Of a stretch of 64,000 nucleotides of DNA, positions 8,360-16,132 are shown piece after piece; position 1 is the first letter of the stretch, and each line of letters begins with the position of its first letter. Source of the DNA: Salinimicrobium sp963739625 (GTDB lineage: Bacteria > Bacteroidota > Bacteroidia > Flavobacteriales > Flavobacteriaceae); contig CAVUAU010000005.1 of the NCBI GenBank assembly GCA_963739625.1, positions 62,001 through 126,000 of the forward strand. Reading direction: 5' to 3'. The notes below the pieces were generated by a model. The model was not told the origin of the DNA. It ran no database searches and saw nothing but the letters and a program-made list of their open reading frames with translations. Both the position numbers and the translations under genes were made by a program.

Positions 8360-9000
8360 GCCTGCACTTCATTATGTGGCAGGGCATAGACGCAGGTAAA
8401 GCCTTCAAATTCGGTAAAAGCAAAGCAGTACCAGGAGGTTTCGCCGTGGAAAAAGATCTTCCCGGTGGTCTTTTGATCATCAAAATCGAAATCGGTAATA
8501 TTGATATGCTGCAAAAAACTCACTTTTGGCTTCGCATACAGCTTATAGACCGCTTCCTTGGCGCCCCACACGATAGTCAGTTTCCTTATAAGCGCATCTA
8601 CATTGGCGAGCGTCCTGTATTCTTCAATAGGCGTAAATTTCGGCGCGATTAATAAGATCTTGTCTCGTTGCTTTTCGATATCAATTCCCACTTTTCTCTT
8701 GCCAACGATGATCGCAGAAAAAACAAAAGAATGTGTGATGGAGATGAATTTGCCGTCCTTAAGATGCGGCTTTCCCTCCTCGTCATAGAACAGGTCAAAA
8801 TCGGTATAATTCATAGCTGCAAGGAGATGTCTCACGCTCATGAATCCGCGCCGGTGCAGATCGCTTTTCATGCCATCTACCCTTTGCCTGCAGTGCTGTG
8901 TCAACTCCACACCCTCACTAAGTTCTTCAAAACTTTCTTCTATCTTCCAAATGAGGACTTTAGTGTCGTCATCAATTGTTATTGTTTTGTAAAGGGGCAT
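8356..9000 (-). CDS. 4'-phosphopantetheinyl transferase superfamily protein
   Basis: A 214-residue protein with the two metal and CoA binding motifs of the Sfp/AcpS superfamily: GIDIEK (residues 105-110) and WGAKEAVYK (145-153). A conserved ITHSFVFSAI segment precedes the first. These enzymes move the phosphopantetheine arm of CoA to a Ser of acyl carrier proteins. Its target could be the fatty acid ACP or a secondary metabolite carrier; nothing here decides. It is the first gene of the leftward operon through arfB and is divergent from ahcY across 62 bases. Confidence 0.9.
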   Translation of the reverse strand: MPLYKTITIDDDTKVLIWKIEESFEELSEGVELTQHCRQRVDGMKSDLHRRGFMSVRHLLAAMNYTDFDLFYDEEGKPHLKDGKFISITHSFVFSAIIVGKRKVGIDIEKQRDKILLIAPKFTPIEEYRTLANVDALIRKLTIVWGAKEAVYKLYAKPKVSFLQHINITDFDFDDQKTTGKIFFHGETSWYCFAFTEFEGFTCVYALPHNEVQA

Positions 9001-9021
9001 AAAAAACTCTTAAATATTCCG

Positions 9022-9029
9022 TATTTTTG
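9022..9029 (+). promoter_or_regulatory. Bacteroidetes -7 box for ahcY
   Basis: TATTTTTG matches the Bacteroidetes -7 consensus TAnnTTTG and lies 33 bases before the ahcY start. No convincing -33 TTG box was found at the usual spacing. The short gap leaves no room for a SAH or SAM riboswitch. Confidence 0.5.
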
Positions 9030-9062
9030 CACTTCTGAAAGTGCTAAATCAAATATAATAAT

Positions 9063-10379
9063 ATGTCAACGAAAACAGTACCTTATACTGCCTATAAAGT
9101 AAAAGATATTTCCCTGGCCGACTGGGGAAGAAAAGAAATAGAACTTGCCGAAGCCGAGATGCCTGGACTTATGGCTCTTCGTGAAGAATTTGGAGACAAG
9201 CAGCCGCTTAAAGGCGCACGTATCGCCGGTTGTCTTCACATGACCATCCAAACTGCCGTACTTATTGAGACTTTGGTTGCCCTTGGTGCTGAAGTTACCT
9301 GGAGCTCATGTAATATTTTCTCTACTCAAGATCAGGCTGCCGCTGCTATCGCCGCTGCCGGGATTCCCGTCTACGCCTGGAAAGGAATGACTGCGGAAGA
9401 GTTTGACTGGTGTATCGAGCAAACCCTTTTCTTCGGGGAAGAGCGCAAGCCGCTTAACATGATCCTTGATGACGGGGGTGACCTTACCAATATGGTGCTC
9501 GATAAATATCCTGAACTTGCTGAAGGTATTAAAGGTCTTTCCGAAGAAACCACTACAGGTGTTCACAGACTTTATGAGCGTATGAAAAATGGCACTTTGC
9601 CAATGCCTGCGATCAACGTGAACGACTCGGTTACTAAGTCAAAATTCGATAACAAATTCGGATGTCGCGAAAGCGCGGTTGACGCTATTCGTCGTGCGAC
9701 CGATGTAATGCTTGCCGGAAAACGCGTTGTGGTTTGTGGGTACGGGGATGTTGGTAAAGGTACTGCTGCTTCTTTTAGAGGTGCCGGTGCTATTGTAACC
9801 ATTACCGAGATCGATCCTATTTGTGCGCTACAAGCCGCAATGGACGGATTTGAAGTGAAGAAACTGGAAACAGTGGTTGAAAAAGCAGACATCGTCATCA
9901 CCACTACCGGAAATAAAGATATTGTAAGAGCCGAGCATTTCAAGTCGATGAAAGACAAGACCATCGTTTGTAACATCGGGCACTTCGACAACGAGATCCA
10001 GGTGAGCTGGTTGAACGAGAACTTCGGAAATACCAAAGTTGAAATCAAGCCACAGGTTGATAAATACACTATCGACGGCAAAGATATCATCCTTCTTGCT
10101 GAAGGTCGTCTTGTAAACCTTGGTTGTGCTACAGGACACCCTAGCTTTGTGATGAGTAACTCCTTCACCAACCAAACGCTTGCACAAATGGAGCTTTGGA
10201 ACAACAACGGTGAGTACGAGAACAAAGTTTATATGCTTCCGAAGCATTTAGATGAGAAAGTAGCCGCCCTTCACCTTGAAAAGATTGGGGTGGAATTGAC
10301 AGAGCTTTCAAAAGAACAGGCCGATTATATTGGAGTAACTGTTGAAGGACCGTTCAAACCGGAATACTATAGATACTAG
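9063..10379 (+). CDS. ahcY: Adenosylhomocysteinase (S-adenosylhomocysteine hydrolase)
   Basis: A full-length 438-residue enzyme that splits S-adenosylhomocysteine to homocysteine and adenosine, keeping methylation reactions going. Visible landmarks are IAGCLHMTIQTAVLIETL near the N-terminus, the substrate region NVNDSVTKSKFDN, the NAD-binding glycine motif VVCGYGDVGKGTAASFRG (about residues 222-239) and the C-terminal KPEYYRY with the conserved Lys/Tyr pair that reaches the partner subunit's NAD. It is monocistronic, with a TAnnTTTG promoter box upstream and a terminator directly after the stop. Confidence 0.98.
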   Translation: MSTKTVPYTAYKVKDISLADWGRKEIELAEAEMPGLMALREEFGDKQPLKGARIAGCLHMTIQTAVLIETLVALGAEVTWSSCNIFSTQDQAAAAIAAAGIPVYAWKGMTAEEFDWCIEQTLFFGEERKPLNMILDDGGDLTNMVLDKYPELAEGIKGLSEETTTGVHRLYERMKNGTLPMPAINVNDSVTKSKFDNKFGCRESAVDAIRRATDVMLAGKRVVVCGYGDVGKGTAASFRGAGAIVTITEIDPICALQAAMDGFEVKKLETVVEKADIVITTTGNKDIVRAEHFKSMKDKTIVCNIGHFDNEIQVSWLNENFGNTKVEIKPQVDKYTIDGKDIILLAEGRLVNLGCATGHPSFVMSNSFTNQTLAQMELWNNNGEYENKVYMLPKHLDEKVAALHLEKIGVELTELSKEQADYIGVTVEGPFKPEYYRY

Positions 10380-10402
10380 GCGTTAGACGTTAGAATATTT
10401 TT

Positions 10403-10445
10403 AATCCTCTTCAAAAATGACCTTTTTGGAGGGGATTCTTTTTTT
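10403..10445 (+). terminator. Terminator after ahcY
   Basis: An imperfect hairpin (AATCCTCTTCAAAAA with TTTTTGGAGGGGATT, including G-U pairs) is followed by a T run. It contains a variant of the recurrent AAAAATGnC...TTTTTGGA palindrome and overlaps the stop of the convergent DUF2007 gene. Confidence 0.7.
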
Positions 10446-10785
10446 AGTGCAGATCGGGATTCATAAACCAGGCGACGAGCAGGATCACGATAAGCAGCAC
10501 TAAAGCAGCCAGGAAAAGGAACATCCAGCGTTTCATTGGTGCCTTTGGCTGAGTCTCATCATAAGGGTGACCAATTCTTAGGTAACCCGACTCGTGCAGT
10601 ACTTCTCTTGCCTTCTCGCGATCTTCTTCCCTTACCTGCAGTCTTTGTTCGGGCTGATCCCTTTCGGCTACAGCTTCACGCTCTTCTTCGATGACCCGAT
10701 AATGAATGCCTTTGCCTTCAAAAAGGGCTTTCAGAGAGGAGACTTCAGCTTTGTCGGTGGTGGTATGAACGGTAACGTATTCCAT
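10444..10785 (-). CDS. DUF2007 family protein with C-terminal membrane anchor
   Basis: A 113-residue protein. Residues 1-65 have the DUF2007 (putative signal transducing protein) pattern: an alpha/beta fold beginning YVTVHTTTDKAEVSSLKALFEGKGIHYRV and ending in a strand plus helix (QRLQVREEDREKAREVLHESGY). One hydrophobic segment follows near the end (MFLFLAALVLLIVILLVAWF), with only a few residues beyond it, so the domain should face the cytoplasm as a tail-anchored protein. The function of the family is unknown. It lies downstream of rpmA but is separated from it by a strong terminator. Confidence 0.75.
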   Translation of the reverse strand: MEYVTVHTTTDKAEVSSLKALFEGKGIHYRVIEEEREAVAERDQPEQRLQVREEDREKAREVLHESGYLRIGHPYDETQPKAPMKRWMFLFLAALVLLIVILLVAWFMNPDLH

Positions 10786-10820
10786 TTTCCGAAGTTATTT
10801 AACATCTCCCTTAAAATTAC

Positions 10821-10856
10821 AAAAAAACCCCTTCTGTTTTTCAGAAGGGGTTTCTT
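10821..10856 (-). terminator. Terminator of the rplU-rpmA operon
   Basis: AACCCCTTCTG / CAGAAGGGGTT, an 11-base-pair stem with a short T-rich loop, followed on the minus strand by a T run. It lies about 20 bases past the rpmA stop. Confidence 0.85.
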
Positions 10857-10877
10857 ATTTATCTAATAAAGAAGAGA

Positions 10878-11138
10878 CTAAGCTTCGAACGGTTCGATAG
10901 AAACGTAAGATTTGTTGTCTTTCTTTTTAGTGAATTTTACAATACCGTCAATTTTGGCATGTAAAGTATGGTCTTTTCCTGCGTACACATTCTCTCCCGG
11001 ATTGTGAGCAGTACCTCTTTGTCTAACGATGATGTTCCCTGCGATGGCAGCCTGTCCTCCAAAGATCTTCACACCTAAGCGTTTCGATTCAGATTCTCTA
11101 CCGTTCTTGGAACTACCTACACCTTTCTTGTGAGCCAT
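10878..11138 (-). CDS. rpmA: 50S ribosomal protein L27 (bL27)
   Basis: An 86-residue protein with the typical L27 start MAHKKGVGSSKNGRESESKRLGVK and the core NIIVRQRGTAHNPGENVYAGKDHTLHA. The N-terminal tail reaches the peptidyl transferase centre in ribosome structures. It follows rplU by 26 bases, the usual bacterial order, and is followed by a strong terminator. Confidence 0.98.
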   Translation of the reverse strand: MAHKKGVGSSKNGRESESKRLGVKIFGGQAAIAGNIIVRQRGTAHNPGENVYAGKDHTLHAKIDGIVKFTKKKDNKSYVSIEPFEA

Positions 11139-11164
11139 TTTATTTCCTTTTTACTGTTAAACGA

Positions 11165-11647
11165 TTAGCTTAAAGCAGCTACTAATTCGGCTTTTTTCAT
11201 TGAAGAGTATCCTTCGACACCTCTTTCTTTAGCCATTTCTCTTAGTTCGGCAACTGTGTGTGAAGAAAGATCTTTATTTTCTTCAGTTGAAGCTTTTGGT
11301 TCTTCTTTCTTAGCCGAAGTTGATTTTTTAGCACCTGAAAGAGAAATTCCTGAGATAGAAATTTCAGTAAGTGCCTGACGGTGACCATTCTTAACACGGT
11401 AACCTTTTCTTCTTTTCTTTTTGAAAACAATTACTTTGTCTCCTTTTAGGTGCCTGGTGATGGTTGCATCAACAGAAGCTCCTTCTATAGCTGGGGCGCC
11501 CAAAGTGATGTCATTACCGTCACCTGTTAGAAGAACTTTGTCAAAAGAGATCTTGTCTCCTTCTTCTCCTGCCAAACGGTGAACGAACACTTTCTGGTCT
11601 TTTGCAACTTTAAATTGCTGCCCTGCTATCTCTACAATTGCGTACAT
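11165..11647 (-). CDS. rplU: 50S ribosomal protein L21 (bL21) with C-terminal SAP/Rho_N-like extension
   Basis: Residues 1-102 are the L21 core (MYAIVEIAGQQFKV start, KKKRRKGYRVKNGHRQ near the end of the core). A charged linker (about 103-126) leads to a 34-residue helical domain, SSHTVAELREMAKERGVEGY..MKKAELVAALS, with the SAP/Rho N-terminal type pattern that often binds nucleic acid. Total length is 160 residues, against about 103 for a plain L21. The frame is open to 11701, but the start is set at MYAIVEI (11645-11647) because the core begins there and a promoter and hairpin occupy the bases upstream. The extension may contact rRNA or mRNA; that is an inference. Confidence 0.95.
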   Translation of the reverse strand: MYAIVEIAGQQFKVAKDQKVFVHRLAGEEGDKISFDKVLLTGDGNDITLGAPAIEGASVDATITRHLKGDKVIVFKKKRRKGYRVKNGHRQALTEISISGISLSGAKKSTSAKKEEPKASTEENKDLSSHTVAELREMAKERGVEGYSSMKKAELVAALS

Positions 11648-11675
11648 AGCGTCTTTAATTAAGGGTTTAATTGAT

Positions 11676-11694
11676 CGCCTATTTTTCTTAGGCG
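11676..11694 (-). promoter_or_regulatory. 5' UTR hairpin upstream of rplU
   Basis: CGCCTA / TAGGCG is a perfect six-base-pair stem with a seven-base loop. It lies a few bases inside the predicted rplU transcript and about 28 bases before the start codon. It might be an autoregulatory site or only stabilise the leader. Confidence 0.45.
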
Positions 11695-11698
11695 GGTG

Positions 11699-11729
11699 CA
11701 AATATACTCCTAATTAATTAATTTGCAAA
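11699..11729 (-). promoter_or_regulatory. Promoter of rplU-rpmA
   Basis: On the minus strand the sequence reads TTTG, 19 bases, TATATTTG, which fits the Bacteroidetes housekeeping promoter (-33 TTG, -7 TAnnTTTG) in both boxes and in spacing. It lies in the 90-base gap between rplU and the DUF4199 gene. Confidence 0.7.
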
Positions 11730-11737
11730 GCTTTGTT

Positions 11738-12202
11738 TTAGTAGGTGTGCTTTTTCCCTTCAACAGTATTCCAGCTGTCTTTGAGCAACTGCATAAAGCT
11801 GAGAGCCAGCACAAAGGAGGTAGCGAATCCCATTAAAGCGACCGTGAAGACGAGCAGGCCAAGATTCACAAACCAGTCAGAATCCCACATGGTCACCAGT
11901 TCATTTGAAAAGTCTGGATTGAGTTCGCTGGAATAAATGGCAAAGAATCCTGTAAAGATAATGGTTGAAATTGCCCCGGTAGAAAAACCTGCTACAAAGC
12001 CTTTTTGGTATTTGAACTTCGCTCCTTTTTCTGACCGGTACTTTTTAATAGCAAGGAACATCCCAACTCCTGTGATCACTATATTAAAGACACTGTAGGC
12101 AGGGTATTTTACCAGGTCTAAAAGGGCTAATATCAAAAAGTACACAATGAGTCCTACGGCAATAAAGATCCCATACATCAATGGTACTGAGAATTTTTTC
12201 AT
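11738..12202 (-). CDS. DUF4199 family membrane protein
   Basis: A 154-residue protein with four hydrophobic segments (about residues 8-30, 38-54, 70-93 and 113-137) and the DUF4199 pattern: YGIFIAVGLIVYFLILAL at the start, a FKYQKGFVAGF loop between the second and third segments, and a long acidic loop before the last segment. It is widespread in Bacteroidetes with no assigned function. It reads alone, with its own stop 90 bases before rplU. Confidence 0.8.
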   Translation of the reverse strand: MKKFSVPLMYGIFIAVGLIVYFLILALLDLVKYPAYSVFNIVITGVGMFLAIKKYRSEKGAKFKYQKGFVAGFSTGAISTIIFTGFFAIYSSELNPDFSNELVTMWDSDWFVNLGLLVFTVALMGFATSFVLALSFMQLLKDSWNTVEGKKHTY

Positions 12203-12374
12203 GATTATGGTGTTTAGGCGTTTCTATAAATTTCCAAAAAATATTAGGAAATGAGACTTAAGGCCTTGTTAATTGTCCCCGGCAAAACTTTGACCCTCAA
12301 TTATTTTCCCTTTTTTGTAACATTTAGGTATCTTTCTATACCTATTAAGGTACCTTAATTAAAACTTAATACAA

Positions 12375-13700
12375 ATGACCAAGAGTTTCAGACTAACAGC
12401 CTGTGCGCTCCTGCTAAGTATGGCCGGGATAGCACAAGAGGTTGAATTCACCCAGTATGAGCTGGACAATGGCCTTGATGTCATCCTGCACCAGGATAAC
12501 TCGGCCCCGGTAGTCACCACCTCAGTGATGTACCACGTTGGCGGGAAAGACCGCATTAACGGGAAAACAGGATTTGCCCACTTCTTTGAGCACCTACTTT
12601 TCGAAGGAACAGAAAACATCCCAAAAGGAGACTGGTTCAAGATCGTTTCTGCTAACGGAGGATCGAACAATGCCAATACCTCTAATGACAGTACTTACTA
12701 CTACGAGATCTTCCCTTCCAATAACCTGGAGTTGGGCCTCTGGATGGAATCTGAAAGAATGATGCACCCTATCATTAAACAAGGCGGGGTTGACACTCAA
12801 AACGAAGTTGTAAAAGAAGAAAGAAGGCTTAGAGTAGATAACAGTCCTTACGGCCATTTGGTTGATGAGGTTTCTGCAAATCTTTTCCAGAAGCACCCAT
12901 ATAAAGATCCAAACATTGGCTATATGGAAGATCTTGATGCGAGTGAGCTTTCAGAATTCCAGCAGTTTTTCAAGGAATACTACTCTCCTAACAATGCTAC
13001 TCTTGTAGTTGCCGGTGACATCAACATTGAAGACACCAAGAAAATGATAGCAGACTATTTTGGTCCTATTCCTGCCGGGAAAGAGGTGACCAGAAATTTC
13101 CCTAAAGAAGAGCCAATTACCCAGGAGATCGAAGATACGGCTTATGATGCCAACATCCAGATCCCTGCTGTTGTTCTGGCCTATAGAACTCCTTCTATGA
13201 AGGACAAGGATGCATATGTCCTGGACATGATCTCCTCTATTCTTTCTGACGGAAAATCTTCAAGACTTTACAAGAAATTGGTTGACGAGCAAAAACAAGC
13301 TCTTCAGGTAGGTGCCTTTAACCTTAGCCAGGAAGATTACGGTGAATACATCATCTACGGAATGCCAATGGGAGAAACTGCTCTTGATACGCTTACTTCG
13401 GAAATTGACGAAGAAATTCAGAAATTGAAGTCAGACCTCATTAGCCAGAGAGAATTTGAAAAACTTCAGAATAAGTTTGAGAACCGTTTTGTGAACTCTA
13501 ACAGCACAATTGCCGGGATCGCAAGCTCTCTTGCTACTTACCACACGCTTTATGGTGACACCAACCTCATCAATGATGAGATTGACATCTACAGAAGTAT
13601 CACCCGTGAAGACATCAAACGTGTAGCTAACGAATATCTCAACAAGGATCAAAGGCTGGTATTGGATTACCTGCCTAAGAAAGAAGATTCTGAACAGTAA
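12375..13700 (+). CDS. M16 family zinc peptidase, catalytic subunit
   Basis: A 441-residue exported protein. The first 20 residues form a signal peptide (ALLLSMAGIAQ), and the inverted zinc motif HFFEH is at residues 69-73, with a downstream acidic helix (NEVVKEERRLRVDNSPYG) supplying the third ligand and the usual R/Y pair in the C-terminal half. M16 enzymes (pitrilysin/PqqL type) cleave peptides inside a two-part chamber; this protein gives one half. The next gene, 12 bases on, encodes the partner without the zinc motif. Upstream, an inverted repeat (AGGTAT/ATACCT at 12326-12343) sits in a 172-base AT-rich gap. Confidence 0.93.
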   Translation: MTKSFRLTACALLLSMAGIAQEVEFTQYELDNGLDVILHQDNSAPVVTTSVMYHVGGKDRINGKTGFAHFFEHLLFEGTENIPKGDWFKIVSANGGSNNANTSNDSTYYYEIFPSNNLELGLWMESERMMHPIIKQGGVDTQNEVVKEERRLRVDNSPYGHLVDEVSANLFQKHPYKDPNIGYMEDLDASELSEFQQFFKEYYSPNNATLVVAGDINIEDTKKMIADYFGPIPAGKEVTRNFPKEEPITQEIEDTAYDANIQIPAVVLAYRTPSMKDKDAYVLDMISSILSDGKSSRLYKKLVDEQKQALQVGAFNLSQEDYGEYIIYGMPMGETALDTLTSEIDEEIQKLKSDLISQREFEKLQNKFENRFVNSNSTIAGIASSLATYHTLYGDTNLINDEIDIYRSITREDIKRVANEYLNKDQRLVLDYLPKKEDSEQ

Positions 13701-13712
13701 AAAACCAACGAA

Positions 13713-15776
13713 ATGAAGAATAAATTTATAGCATTAGCAGTCTTTTTCCTTTGTGCAACAGGGATCCAGGCTCAAATAGATCGCAGCCAAATGCCCGAAC
13801 CGGGGCCTGCGCCGGAGATCAACATTGGTAAACCTGAAACTTTTACCCTTAAGAACGGGCTTAAAGTCCTGGTTGTTGAAAACCATAAACTACCACGTGT
13901 CAACATGACCCTTACAATGGACAATCCTCCTCATGCCGAAGGCAGTAAGGTAGGCCTGTCTGGTCTTATGGGTTCTATGTTAGGCGAGGGTACAAAAGAC
14001 ATCCCAAAAGACAAGTTCAACGAAGAGGTGGATTATCTTGGAGCAAATGTGAACTTTTTCTCTTCGGGAGCATCTGCGAATACACTTTCCAAATATTTCC
14101 CAAGGATCCTGGAACTTATGTCTAAGGGAGCGTTAAATCCTAATTTTACTCAGGAAGAGTTTGACAAAGAGAAACAGCGAACTTTGGAAGGCCTTAAGTC
14201 TTCAGAAAAAGACGTTTCTTCAAATGCAAGAAAGATCAGCCAGGCACTTGCCTACGGAAAAGAGCATCCTTATGGAGAATTTGCCACTCAGGAAACTGTG
14301 AACACACTGACGCTTCAGGACGTGAAAGACTACTATCAAAAGTATTTCGTTCCGCAGAACGCATACCTGGTTGTGGTTGGAGACGTTAAAACTTCCGAAG
14401 TTAAAGACCTTGTAAAAAAATACTTCAGCGACTGGAAGAAGAAAGATCTTCCTGCCATCAACATGCCTAAGGTTGACAACGTTGCGCAGACCCAGATCGA
14501 TTTTATCGATTTTCCAAACGCTGTTCAAAGCGAGGTGCAGGTAACCAACACCATCAACCTTAAAAAAGCAGACGAAGATTATTTCCCTGCTTTGATCGCA
14601 AACAAGATCCTTGGTGGCGGTGGAGAAGCCCGTCTTTTCCTTAACCTTCGTGAAGACAAAGGTTATACTTACGGCGCCTACTCCAGCACAGGTGATGACA
14701 AGTACATCGCGAGATTCGTGGCGAGCGCCAGCGTTAGAAACGCAGTGACCGACTCTGCTGTTATTGCTTTTCTTGACGAATTGCACAGAATACGCGATAC
14801 AAAAGTATCTGACGAGGAGCTTGCGAACGCCAAAGCAAAATACACAGGAGATTTCGTGCTTGCACTTGAGCGCCCTTCTACCATCGCTCAGTATGCTTTG
14901 AATATTGAAACAGATAAACTTCCCGAAGATTTCTACCAGACTTACCTGAAGAAGATCAATGCTGTTACTGCGGAAGACATTCAGCGAGTGGCACAAAAAT
15001 ACTTCCAGGTTGACAAAGCACGAATCGTAGTTGTCGGTAAAGGAAGCGAAGTAGCTGAAGATCTTGAAAACCTTACCTATAACGGAAAAAAGATTCCTGT
15101 AAAGTATTTTGACAAGGATGCAAACCCTGTTGATAAACCCGATTTCAACAAGAAGGTGGCAGGCGATATGACTGCAGAAAAGGTTTTTGACAAGTACATT
15201 GATGCCATTGGTGGGAAAGAAGCAGTAGAAGGAGTTGAATCTCTTACTTTTATCGCGCAAGGTACCGTGCAGGGCATGACAATGAATCTTGAATCTATTG
15301 CCACCAGCGAAGGAAAGTCTGCTAACATCGTTTCTATGAATGGAAATGTAATGCAAAAGCAGGTTTTCAACGGGACAGAAGGTTACACTATGGCTCGTGG
15401 ACAGAAGGTACCATATTCTGAAGAGCAGATTGTTGCCGCCAAGGCTGAAGCAACCCCATTCCCTGAATTAGAGGCTAAGGATGCCACTTTAGAAGGTATA
15501 GAAAGTGTTGATGGGGAAGATGCTTATATCGTCAAAATGAACGAGAGCACCTACAATTACTACAGCACCAAAACCGGTCTTAAGCTGAAGCAGGTGAAAA
15601 TCGCCGGTCAGGCTCCACAAACCATGAAGATCCCAATTTCATTTGGAGATTATTCAGAGGTGAAAGGAATTTTAGTTCCTCACTCCCTGCACCAGGAATT
15701 ACCTCAACTAAGCCTTGATCTTAAAGTTACAGATGTCAAGATCAATGAAGGTGTAACAGAAGAAGATTTCCAGTAA
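13713..15776 (+). CDS. M16 family peptidase homologue, non-catalytic subunit with C-terminal extension
   Basis: A 687-residue exported protein (signal peptide ending ATGIQAQ). Residues about 40-460 follow the M16 fold, but where the catalytic subunit has HxxEH this one reads GLMGSMLGEG, so it cannot bind zinc there. The R/Y pair typical of the second subunit is kept (LREDKGYTYGAYS). Residues about 490-687 form an extra domain beginning FDKYIDAIGGKEAVEGVESLTF, a pattern seen in outer membrane lipoprotein-sorting-like proteins of Bacteroidetes (long antiparallel sheet that can bind lipid). It is translated with the catalytic subunit and likely forms a heterodimer in the periplasm. Confidence 0.9.
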   Translation: MKNKFIALAVFFLCATGIQAQIDRSQMPEPGPAPEINIGKPETFTLKNGLKVLVVENHKLPRVNMTLTMDNPPHAEGSKVGLSGLMGSMLGEGTKDIPKDKFNEEVDYLGANVNFFSSGASANTLSKYFPRILELMSKGALNPNFTQEEFDKEKQRTLEGLKSSEKDVSSNARKISQALAYGKEHPYGEFATQETVNTLTLQDVKDYYQKYFVPQNAYLVVVGDVKTSEVKDLVKKYFSDWKKKDLPAINMPKVDNVAQTQIDFIDFPNAVQSEVQVTNTINLKKADEDYFPALIANKILGGGGEARLFLNLREDKGYTYGAYSSTGDDKYIARFVASASVRNAVTDSAVIAFLDELHRIRDTKVSDEELANAKAKYTGDFVLALERPSTIAQYALNIETDKLPEDFYQTYLKKINAVTAEDIQRVAQKYFQVDKARIVVVGKGSEVAEDLENLTYNGKKIPVKYFDKDANPVDKPDFNKKVAGDMTAEKVFDKYIDAIGGKEAVEGVESLTFIAQGTVQGMTMNLESIATSEGKSANIVSMNGNVMQKQVFNGTEGYTMARGQKVPYSEEQIVAAKAEATPFPELEAKDATLEGIESVDGEDAYIVKMNESTYNYYSTKTGLKLKQVKIAGQAPQTMKIPISFGDYSEVKGILVPHSLHQELPQLSLDLKVTDVKINEGVTEEDFQ

Positions 15777-15798
15777 ACGGAGGTTTTCACAAAATATG

Positions 15799-15825
15799 AA
15801 ACCGGCTTTAGGGCCGGTTTTTTTG
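15799..15825 (+). terminator. Terminator after the M16 pair
   Basis: AACCGGC / GCCGGTT stem with a short loop and a run of seven T, about 25 bases after the stop codon. Confidence 0.9.
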
Positions 15826-15912
15826 TTTCTGATTTTTACACACGAAGGGCTGTTATCCAGATTTTAAGAAACCTGCAACATTTCCCGAAAGGCTTCCCAA
15901 AGACCTGTGAGG

Positions 15913-16062
15913 CTAGAGCATTGCCAGCTCTGACTTCTTTTGTACGGGAGAAGATTTTGGTTTCGCCTGAAGCTCAGCCAGTTCTGCCGCGGCGAATTGC
16001 CAGGCCACCAACATGAATAGGAAGACAAATAGCGTAAATCCGTAGAACATTCTCTTTTTCAT
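15913..16062 (-). CDS. Small single-pass membrane peptide (49 residues)
   Basis: An ATG frame of 49 codons that starts MKKRMFYGFTLFVFLFMLVAWQF, a basic end followed by one membrane segment, then a charged tail (AAAELAELQAKPKSSP.. and KKSELAML). The pattern of positive start, hydrophobic stretch and soluble tail is that of a genuine small inner membrane protein. It sits alone between the M16 terminator and the EamA gene on the opposite side. No family is recognised; composition and the clean stop are the only support. Confidence 0.5.
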   Translation of the reverse strand: MKKRMFYGFTLFVFLFMLVAWQFAAAELAELQAKPKSSPVQKKSELAML

Positions 16063-16132
16063 ACTACGCGGTTTTAGAATTAGAATGATAGCGTGAAGTT
16101 AATAAAAAGTTAAAAACGCTCCAAAAAAATTA

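Noticed and set aside
9001..9062. SAM or SAH riboswitch before ahcY
   Set aside because: Only 62 bases separate the divergent genes and no matching structure is visible.
11648..11701. Upstream extension of the rplU frame
   Set aside because: It covers the leader hairpin and part of the promoter; L21 begins at MYAIVEI.
14220..15356. Long minus-strand open frame (378 codons) opposite the second M16 gene
   Set aside because: Its product has no family pattern and lies fully antisense to a well-supported gene; biased codon use explains it. The same holds for 43195-43878 opposite atpD and 781-1383 opposite the kinase.
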